Source: Doryteuthis pealeii (Eukaryota; Mollusca; Cephalopoda; Myopsida; Loliginidae). Taken from it: a stretch of DNA of 64,000 bases. The translations under genes and the position numbers were made by a program. Below, one piece after another: positions 56,266 to 64,000 of the stretch. Each line of letters opens with the position of its first letter. Positions within the stretch are counted from its first letter, which is position 1. Location of the stretch: positions 80,200,917 to 80,264,916 of the forward strand of contig CM042151.1 in the NCBI GenBank assembly GCA_023376005.1, in the 5' to 3' direction. The notes beneath the pieces were generated by a model. It ran no database searches and had not been told where the DNA came from. It was given only the letters and a program-made list of their open reading frames with translations.

Positions 56266-56345
56266 ATATCAATTTGGTGGAGAAAAATGAATTCATTTGA
56301 TGGTCATATAATGCAAAGAACAGTTTAAAAAGGAAAAGATGTCCA
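56266..56345 (+). other. ZNF-5 exon 2 start
   Basis: Starts after a T run and CGCAG. ATATCAATTTGGTGGAG aligns with the other exon 2 starts. An ATG frame (M-N-S-F-D-G-H-I-M-Q) matches M-N-L-F-G-G-Q-M of ZNF-2 and ZNF-3 and stops at 56326. Confidence 0.6.
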
Positions 56346-57279
56346 GACAATACAAAAGATAATTACTTCCTTCTGGTACCATGTAACACAGTACACTCTG
56401 TCACTTGTTACTTGGAGAGAAGATGCATGTCATCAAGTAACTTCCATTACCTTGAGAAATACTCTGAAAGCTTTGTACCATGACATTGATCCATTATTTT
56501 CAATGAGTACTTTTAGAACTCGCTGACTATATAATTCTGACAATATTTTAATTAATACCAAAAGATTTTTCCAAAAGATGATTTGAAATCTTATCTGTAG
56601 CCAAAATTATTCTCCGCAGCAGCTCAACACCAAGAAATTGGGAAAATAAACCCACCTAATATTGTCTAATTTTACAGTGAACGAACTTGCTCTTAGGTTA
56701 AAAAAAATTTCAGATTGTATCTATGTAAGGAGTAAATTGAACAAGATCGCCTTTAAAAGGGTTGATATGCCATAAAATCCAACCAAGTAACCATTCTAGT
56801 TTGCTAACCATTATACTAGTGGATGTTCTAATCATTTTCATCTATTGTGTGTGTGTGTGTGTGTGTACTCAGAAGAACATTATGTAACAACTCCCTCCCT
56901 TGGGGTCCGAGGCACCTGTAGGCACCTTTCTGTGCATCTTACTGCATTTCCTGCAACTTCTAGTTTTTCCAACTTTACTGGCCATGTTTGTCTCGTGATC
57001 GTCTGCTTACTTGACCCTCAATTAGGACTTCCACTTGTGTACATAATACTGCCTCAGGGCTCATCCAGGGGGTTTACAATTAATTATGAAAGAGCAAATA
57101 AGAGAGGAACAATACAAACAAAGTCAAATCAGGTGAACATTCAAATAGCAGAGATGAGGTATATAGTTCTTGCATTGCTTCCTTCTTTCATTTCTATCTG
57201 CTAATCACACATTCTTCTCTGTACTGTCAAGATGAGAGGGGGCAAAATGCCCCCTCTTGTTCTTCTAAGGACTTCTGCT
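56346..57279 (+). other. ZNF-5 exon 2 or intergenic, nothing recognised
   Basis: A D-family tail fragment lies at 56755-56790 and a (GT)n run at 56847-56866. The 119-residue frame at 56845 has no known domain and begins inside the microsatellite. Confidence 0.4.
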
Positions 57280-57650
57280 AATGTTGTGGATAATAATGTG
57301 TGTGGATAATTTTTCAGTAGATTTTAAAAATACAAAGGCAATCACTCACTGGAAAAAATATTTTCCTTTAAAATATGTAGATCAGAATTTTAAGTCAGGT
57401 TTGCTATGGAAGCACTTATGCAGATACAGACTAAAAACATATACTTATGAAGGGCATGGATATGTGTGAGTATAGTAGTTTTTCACAATTTCAAATGTGA
57501 AATTACCTATGCAAACACAAAAACTTATGTATATGTGGCCACTTCAGATCAACATTCCCAACAAATGTTCATTTGAAAATCAACGTATAAACCCTGAAGA
57601 GAAACCCTTTGCTTGTGAGGTGCATAGTTCAGCATTTTCCAAATGTAGAC
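57280..57650 (+). pseudogene. Eroded fingers upstream of ZNF-5
   Basis: Fossils include TAAAATATGTAGATCAGAAT near 57367 and [16 protein letters not shown] near 57594-57645, whose second Cys is His. A frame shift separates the latter from the array. Confidence 0.75.
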
Positions 57651-58851
57651 ATGGAAAGACACATCGGAAAGACAACTTACGGTTGTAAAATATGTGGATC
57701 AGCATTCTCATTGTCATCAACATTAAAAAGGCATATGCAAACACATACAGGAGAGAAACCGTATACTTGTGAAGTGTGTGGATCAGCATTTTCACAGAGT
57801 TCAAGTTTAAAAAGACACATAAGAACACACACTGGTGAGAAACCCTACACTTGTGATTTGTGTGAATCAGCATTTTCAAGTCGATCAGTTTTAAATGCAC
57901 ATATGCGAACGCACACTGGGGAGAAACCCTACACTTGTGATATGTGTGAATTATCATTTTCCAGAGTTTCAGTTTAAAAATTCATATGCAAACTCACACT
58001 GGAGAGAAACTATATTGTAAAGTATGTGGAACAGCATTTTCAAGGACATTTGATTTAAAAATACACATGCAAACACACACTGGAGAGAAACCCTGTGCTT
58101 GTGAAGTGTGTGGATCAGCATTTTCAGTGCATTCAGCATTAAAAACACATATGCGAACACATACTGGAGAGAAACCATATACTTGTGAAGTATGTGGATT
58201 GGCATTTTCCCAGAGTTCAACTTTAAAAAGACATAAGCGAATACACACTGGCGAGAAACCCTATTCTTGTAGTGTATGTGGATCAGCATTTTCAAGGAGA
58301 TCAGATTTAAAAGTTCACATGCGAACACATACTGGAGAGAAACCCTATTTTTGTCAAGTGTGTGGATCAAGATTTTCCAACAGTTCACATTTAAAAGTAC
58401 ACAAGCGAACACACACTGGTGAGAAACCCTATCATTGTGAAATCTGTGGCTCAGCATTTGCACAGAGATCTATTTTAAAATACACATGCGAATACACAGT
58501 GGAGAAAAACCATATATTTGTGAAGAGTGTAAATCAGCATTTTCAAGCAGTTCGCTATTGAAAGCACACATGCGAACACACACTGGTGAGAAACCCTTTG
58601 TTTGTGATATGTGTGGATCAGCATTTTCAGTGCATTCAGCTTTAAAAACACACATGCGAACACACACTGGAGAGAAAGCCTACTCTTGTGAAGTATGTGG
58701 ATCAGCATTTTCAGTGAGTTCAGCTTTAAAAAGACATATACGAACTCACACTGGAGAGAAACCCTTCACTTGTGAAGTGTGTAGTACTGCATTTTCTCAG
58801 AGTTCAAATTTAAAAATACACATGCGAATACATACTGATAATAAATTTTAA
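57651..58851 (+). pseudogene. ZNF-5: C2H2 zinc-finger array with two internal frameshifts
   Basis: Fourteen fingers are recognisable in three frames. The first frame opens at an ATG at 57651 (a TTG at 57609 can only extend it into a fossil), carries three intact fingers and part of a fourth, and ends at 57977. A one-base loss at about 57958-57975 moves the array to the frame of 57986, which has five intact fingers and part of a sixth. A second loss, AAAA for AAAAA at 58477-58480, moves it to the frame of 58486, with four more fingers and a stop at 58849. Ligands are conserved in the intact fingers. Finger 5 lacks one residue before its first Cys (L-Y-C for P-Y-T-C). The second shift is in a homopolymer and could be a sequencing error; the first is not so simple. 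If both were errors the gene would encode a protein of about 400 residues. Confidence 0.85.
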
Positions 58852-58896
58852 TCTTGTAAAGTGTGTTTATTAGCATTTTCAGTGAGAAAATGGAAG

Positions 58897-59150
58897 GGGC
58901 CGGGTTCGCTCAGCCGGTAGAGCTTTGGCTAGAAAGCACAAGGTTCCTAGTTCGATACCGGTCCTCGCCAACTCTGCGTATGGGTAGCACAGGGATCTGT
59001 GCGGTAAAGTAAGGAGCTGATGGTAGGAGTGGGCTCCACCTCAGATGCTAAAACAATCTCCTTGGTCTAGCACTATTAAAAAGGGGATAGAATCCCTGCT
59101 GACTGGCTAATACCGACTTTAGGCCACCCCGTCGACTTTACTTTTACTTA
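58897..59150 (+). repeat. tRNA-derived SINE, copy D
   Basis: Begins GGGCCGGGTTCGCTCAGCCG, with a mutated box A and an intact box B (GTTCGATACCGG). It is inserted 45 bases after the ZNF-5 stop, inside a fifteenth, decayed finger (GTGTGTTTATTAGCATTTTC). Confidence 0.9.
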
Positions 59151-60463
59151 CAGAGTAAGTTGATTGACAAGATTTTAACCCTTTGCTGACCTTGACTCTG
59201 ATTAGACAGAGTCGACTTGTGATTGATTTCCTACAGAGTAAGTGACAACCTTTTTGATTTGGGACTTTCATCCATTTGGTTGACTATTCATTTTTCAAGG
59301 ACTCTTTTTCCCTTTGGACTTCCCAAATGATTACCGAAAATTAAGCAGCGATAAACTTTTTCAATACTTAATTGATGACCACCTAAGCAACAGTAGGTAC
59401 TGTAAGCAACCTGTTTATTAAATAAACTTAATTCAGCATTAAATGACACAAAAAGGGCAGTATGCAGTAAACCAAACCAACCAACCAACCAACATCCCAA
59501 ATATTGCAAAACTTTTGACTCACCCTAGTATTAATACTGTAAATAAGAACACCTTGTCTTCAATTTATAAAAATAAATATTTTTTTTAAATTGAAAAATT
59601 TCAAGTAAAACAAGGTCTTCTGAATGCTTAACAATAAAATTAGTCTTGAAAAATTGTTTTTTTAAAATGTTATTTATCTATTTGATGAGACCATTCTATT
59701 TCAGATGTGCCCTTTTCTCTATCATCACTGTAATAATACCTGCCCTGCAACTTATGCACCATTCTTGCACAATGGTGATGACTCCATGTTGTAATATTCT
59801 GTGCTGGCTGGTTCAAAAGGCATGAGTTAGAGACAGGTTCACAAGAATAAGAAAAGCATAACTCACTTTGATGACCAGACATTAGTGGAGGAAGAAGTGT
59901 GACATTTTTCACAGTTTGTTGTGGAGCAGAGGGCACCAAAATCTATGTTGTCGGCTGGCAAGAAAGTTCTTTTAACAATAAGTTAAGTGGCTGCTAGAAT
60001 AAACTGCAAGTTTGACTGACTTTGCTTATTTTCTATTTATCAACTGCTACAATGGTCTCCTCTGACTGACGGCTGAATATATTCAGAATTCTCCCAACCC
60101 AGCTTATTTGACCACCCAGAAAATGACCATAACTTTTGCCGGACAAACTCATGGCTCTAATTTTCACTAAAATTATGAACCTTACTTTTTTTCCTACTCT
60201 GGGAATCATTAATTTTCAGACTATTAATTTTTAGACCCAATTTCTCTTAAAACTAGCCACTTAATATATTCTATTTTCCTTTTTTTCTGACTGTATGTTC
60301 TCTTAACCATTGTGTCACACCACATGATGACAGTGAAAATAAGATTTTATGTTTTGATGATGTAATAAATAGGTTGAATTTATAAGATGTAGATAAGAAT
60401 TTGATGATCTTTTTGAATGTGATATTTTCAACTTATTTCATGTAGATCTTCTGAAAAGGAATT
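59151..60463. other. Intergenic, no gene seen
   Basis: A TTTTAACCCTTTGCTGACC at 59174 resembles piggyBac-type ends after TTAA. CCAA repeats lie at 59473-59491. No supported coding content. Confidence 0.45.
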
Positions 60464-60695
60464 GGACCATATGACCTTAAGGCACCCCTTTTTGATTTCG
60501 ATTAAGAAAGGACATGTTTTTCATTTAGACTGTCAATATCTGGTTGTTTTAACAGACGATTTTTGGATTTTTCTATTAATTATAAAATCAACCATACCCT
60601 AACCCTAACACACAACCGGATATTGACAGTGTAAATGAAAAACATGTCCTTACTTAATCGAGATCAAAAAGAGGTGCCTAAAGGTAATATGGTTC
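60464..60695. repeat. Palindromic MITE, copy 2 (family F4)
   Basis: GGACCATATGACCTTAAGGC at the left and GTGCCTAAAGGTAATATGGT at the right form the ends; the inner arms TCAATATCTGG and CCGGATATTGA pair. Full length. Confidence 0.92.
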
Positions 60696-61013
60696 AAGGA
60701 ATTAAATATATATATAAAATAATGACAACAATTATTCCTTCATATTTTATTTATATAGTTTTCTTTGGCTCTGATATTTACATGGATTAACTCCATTCGA
60801 ATGGGTTTAAGAAGAGAAGGCCTGCTTGCCTGGAAAATCAGCTTTCTAAATCTTGGAAATGGCTACCTACCAATGATGCCAGTAAGAAACCAGGTGCTAA
60901 TTCAGTTCCTTTGCTACTGTTTCTTAATTTAATATGTATTGATCTTCTGTAAATATCTTACCTATGGATTAAATAGATCTGTGCAACAAAAACAAAAAAA
61001 CTCTTAAGAAACA
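60696..61013. other. Intergenic, no gene seen
   Basis: A fragment of D repeat (ATGGATTAAATAGATCTGTG at 60964) lies before the next MITE. Nothing else supported. Confidence 0.4.
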
Positions 61014-61219
61014 TTGATCTCGATCAGAAGTACATGTTTTTCATTTACACTGTCAATATCTGGTTGCTTGTTAGGGGTTAGGGTTAGGGGTTAGTTTTAT
61101 AATTAAAAAAAAACTCTAAAAAATGTCTAACAAACAACCAGATGTTGATGGTGTAAATGAAAAAAAAATGTACTTATAAATCAGCAAAACAAAAGGGGTG
61201 CCTAAAGGTCATATGGTCC
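61014..61219. repeat. Palindromic MITE, copy 3 (family F4, left end truncated)
   Basis: ACATGTTTTTCATTTACACT to GTGCCTAAAGGTCATATGGT; the outer left arm is lost. The loop has GTTAGGGGTTAGGGTTAGGG. Confidence 0.9.
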
Positions 61220-61429
61220 TAAATTATTATATCAAAATATCAATAATATAAAAATGTAGCTTTGTGGAGGGAAAGGTTAAATCAAATATTGATGAGAGAT
61301 TCTATTGTTCTATTAAACAACCTGAATATATGACAATAACCAACATATTAAGTTAGTGTCGCATCTATGGGTCAAATAGATATTTTTAAAATTTATCAAT
61401 ATTGGATAAGAATAAAAAAAAATATAATT

Positions 61430-61640
61430 GTATGCAAACAAATAATTATTAAATAGAATTATTAATGTGAGGAGGACTTATTAGTTATTCAAAACCATAT
61501 AATTCCTTGAAAATTATTGGTGTTAGATAAGAATAATTGAAACCTTATAGGTGTGTGCAAACAATGATTATTATTAAATAAGAATAATTAAAACCATATA
61601 ATTGTGTATAAATTATTAGTATAAGATAGGACTTTAGTCC
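61430..61640. repeat. Degenerate tandem repeat, family T
   Basis: Three or four units with GATAAGAATAATTGAAACC, CATATAATTGTGT and GCAAACAATGATTATTA; related to 25965-26470, and another piece is at 61905-61985. Confidence 0.65.
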
Positions 61641-61734
61641 ATTTTATAAGATGATAACCACCCTGTAGGCAGGAATTAGAATATGCTAACTGCATCCTTT
61701 GCACAGGCATAAGACTCCCCCCTCCACAAAAAAG

Positions 61735-61895
61735 AGGTGTCCTGGGTATGACACTAAACTGCATCTGAAGGTAAGGCTCCAATTCTAGAGCTCTGAGGAG
61801 TAAAAAAAATTAAAACCATGATTGCTGTTACTATCAGGTCCCCTGTCAAGTAGTACTTGTTAGGGTCCCATCTATAAATCAAATAGATCTGTTTG
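61735..61895 (+). repeat. Dispersed repeat family D
   Basis: AGGTGTCCTGGGTATGACAC, CCAATTCTAGAGCTCTGAGG and GGGTCCCATCTATAAATCAA in the usual order, with an internal deletion. A short inverted D fragment follows at 61990-62050. Confidence 0.65.
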
Positions 61896-62063
61896 AAAAT
61901 TATTAGAATTAAATAGGAATACTTGAAATTATACAACTGTGTGCAAATTATTTGTATTTGATAGGATATACTTGATATATAATTGTGCGGGTAGTACCAC
62001 TCTGGGTCAGAGTGCTCCTGGGAGTAATGACAATGAAGGTGTACTCTACACTCCTATATCCTT

Positions 62064-62318
62064 ATGGAGATTGTGTATTTTACTGACTGTAACTGAAAAT
62101 ATATTACTACTCAAGTCATAATTCCCGTATTTATTTACGGCACATTCTCCATGATTTTATTTTTATTTAAAACTCCATTTTTGATAAAATAGTTTTACAT
62201 TATTAATACTGTTGACCATATCTACATATGAATAACATGCAATTGTATTTATATATACAACAAAATAGCAGTTTATAGTTTGAACGGGATGACTAATTTG
62301 CGTATTGATATTAAAAAA
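62064..62318 (+). repeat. Segment upstream of ZNF-6 duplicated upstream of ZNF-3
   Basis: Partner of 21871-22125. The two alignments end where the MITE at 62322 begins and resume after it. Confidence 0.8.
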
Positions 62319-62321
62319 TTG

Positions 62322-62540
62322 GGACCATATGACCTTTAAGCACCCCTTTTTGATCTTGTTTCAGAAGGACGTTTTTCATTTTACTTTCAATATCCGGTTG
62401 TTTGTTAACAGATGATTTTTAGATTTTTTTAAAAAAATTATAAAACTAACCCCTAACAAACAACTGGATATTGACAGTGTAAATGAAAAACATGTCCTTC
62501 TGAATCGAGCTCAAAAAGTGGTGCCTAAAGGTCATATGGT
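62322..62540. repeat. Palindromic MITE, copy 4 (family F4)
   Basis: GGACCATATGACCTTTAAGC to GTGCCTAAAGGTCATATGGT, full length. The site is empty in the paralogous segment before ZNF-3 (about 22118-22130), so the insertion followed the duplication. Confidence 0.92.
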
Positions 62541-62940
62541 TAATTAATATGTGCTTAGTATTATAGATTTCTAATTGTTTAGTTTTATCTTATGAGCAGA
62601 AATATCTTCAATAAATCTTAAAAGAAATTCATTAACTGGAAGAAATAATTGTCATTTTATTCTTTACTTCATATTTTAACTAAATAGTTAAATCAGGAAA
62701 ATTTAGCAATGAAAGACGGGAGTGATGGAAGAGTAAGTTTCAGTTGTTCTATTTTTCGATATTTTTATCTGCATTCTTATTTAGTTTCATTAGCCTTTCT
62801 AATTTAACATATTATTTTATTACATTAAAACTTAAATATTTGCACCCGGAGGATGCATATATTTGCTAGTATATATAATTACATTTTGCTTTCTATCCGA
62901 GGACATTTGTATCTAAATTTTGTAGAATGTCAAATTTATA
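62541..62940. other. Upstream region of ZNF-6
   Basis: AT-rich, partly alignable to 22130-22605; no gene. Confidence 0.5.
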
Positions 62941-62957
62941 TTAATTATCTCCCTTGA
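62941..62957 (+). promoter_or_regulatory. Conserved upstream motif of ZNF-6 exon 1
   Basis: TTAATTATCTCCCTTGA, identical to the ZNF-2 and ZNF-3 copies, 157 bases before the donor. Confidence 0.45.
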
Positions 62958-63097
62958 CTTCTGCTCTTTCGATCGTCTTTTGTATTTTTTGTATCAATCG
63001 TAAATTGTTTATATTTTTCTTTTTAAGATTAGTACAAAATCGTTTCCCCTAATGTTGCATTACCGCTTGACAAATTAGACGAGAAAAACCGAAAGAA
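62958..63097 (+). other. ZNF-6 predicted exon 1
   Basis: Ends GACGAGAAAAACCGAAAGAA followed by GTAAGTAAAACATTCAC. ATGTTGCATTAC at 63052 starts a short frame that stops after eight codons. The array of this gene is outside the window. Confidence 0.6.
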
Positions 63098-64000
63098 GTA
63101 AGTAAAACATTCACTTTATTTTATTTTATTTTATTTATTCTTTTGTTTAGAAATGTTTCTCCCCATTTCTTTTAAATCGTAAAACAATCTCACGGAATTT
63201 TATGGGGTTGACATCCATGACAAAACCTATTTTAAATTACATTGAAAAAGTTAATGCAATTCTATATGTTCTACCGAAGCTACAATCTTATTAGATTTAT
63301 ATTGTTACACGAAAAAAGAATTGTCAACAAAAACATTTTAAAAAAAACAAATCTATTATATAAAAAATATTTTCTTCCAGTCTAAAAAAAAAAATATATT
63401 AAAATTAAAACCATGATTGAATTTTTAAGTTTCTTTAATTTTTTTTTAATTGAATAAAAAAAGAATTTGAACCACAATTGCCATTAGATTAACATTCTCG
63501 AATTCTTATTTTTAAAATTTTTTTAAATAAGACTTTCGATTTACATTGTATCAGTGATTGGTTTATTTTCAAAATTCTTTAAAACTTTTGGTAGCGGAAT
63601 TGTTTTTGTTTTTACTTCAAAAATTTCTTGTCTCGATATGAAATGATTTCCTATGAAATATATTGTTTGTTTATTATGTAAATAAGTTTATAAAAATCAT
63701 TTATTCTTGGAAATATTTATATAAATATTTTAAAGAAAATTAGTTGAAAGTATTCTTTTTTTAAATAAATCGGAAAGTTGAAAAACTGCAAAATAAGGCA
63801 ACATATTGCTTTATTTTGTCACCCTTTTTTGTTTTGTTTTGTTTGTTGTGATTTATTTTTTGCGTTCAATGTTGATTTTGTTTTTTAAAGTGTATAACGT
63901 CATAACGATTTTCTCGTTCTGTTCATTTTCCATCTTCCAATAATTTTGCCACGTTTCTTTTATTCCTTCGGACCTTTCTTTTATTTCTTGGGACCTTTCT
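63098..64000 (+). other. ZNF-6 intron 1, beginning
   Basis: Resembles the first 250 bases of the ZNF-2 and ZNF-3 introns (ATTTTATGGGGTTGACATCC compares with TTTTATGAGGTTGTTGACAT). No gene in the rest of the window. Confidence 0.6.

Noticed and set aside
56845..57204. 119-residue frame near ZNF-5
   Set aside because: Starts inside a GT microsatellite and has no domain or second copy.
61071..61096. Telomere-like TTAGGG repeats (also 36446-36460 and 52930-52980)
   Set aside because: Too short and irregular; two of the three sites lie in the loop of a MITE family.

Overview
The window looks like nuclear DNA of a coleoid cephalopod, most likely an octopus. The DNA is very AT-rich. It carries tandem intron-poor C2H2 zinc-finger (ZNF) genes with near-identical fingers (core C-E-V-C-G-S-A-F, linker T-G-E-K-P-Y), several tRNA-derived SINEs, fragments of non-LTR retrotransposons, mariner remnants and many foldback or MITE-like repeats. 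Large C2H2 expansions of this kind are well known from octopus genomes. The species call is an inference; no bacterial operon, CRISPR array, true tRNA gene or rRNA was seen.

The backbone is a head-to-tail, plus-strand cluster of five ZNF units plus the start of a sixth. I call them ZNF-1 to ZNF-6 from left to right. Each complete unit has (i) a short first exon ending in a GTAAGT-like donor, usually about 155-190 bases after a TTAATTATCTCCCTTGA-type motif; (ii) an intron of about 2 to 6.5 kb; (iii) an exon 2 acceptor (CACAG or CGCAG followed by AT[A/T]TCA); (iv) a zone of decayed zinc-finger fossils; and (v) a zinc-finger array in the same exon. Donors lie near 10358, 22795, 36978, 53876 and 63098; acceptors lie before 945, 12446, 27993, 43458 and 56266; arrays lie at 1131-2792, 13442-14215, 28551-29747, 45282-46142 and 57651-58851.

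The units are in different states. ZNF-1 (18 fingers) and ZNF-3 (13 fingers) have long intact reading frames. ZNF-4 keeps an intact 10-finger frame behind a damaged start. ZNF-2, a close copy of the first part of ZNF-3, has three one-base deletions and an insertion of roughly 390 bases just upstream of its start. ZNF-5 (14 recognisable fingers) has two one-base deletions inside the array and a broken first finger. ZNF-6 is represented only by its first exon and early intron; its array should lie beyond base 64000.

The space between and inside the units is filled with repeats: palindromic families at 1-375, 11994-12388, 14686-15245, 15555-16038, 17855-18412 and 18772-19245; a four-copy palindromic MITE (36310, 60464, 61014, 62322); four copies of one tRNA-derived SINE (20998, 53398, 55952, 58897); a tandem pile of non-LTR retrotransposon 3' ends (8583-9705); and two mariner fragments abutting head to head at 19749. 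Three of the four SINE copies sit at landmarks of ZNF-5 (before its promoter motif, before its exon 2 acceptor and after its stop). The picture is a young, actively duplicating and decaying zinc-finger locus shaped by transposable elements. The fingers should give nuclear DNA-binding proteins, but the targets cannot be told from the sequence alone.
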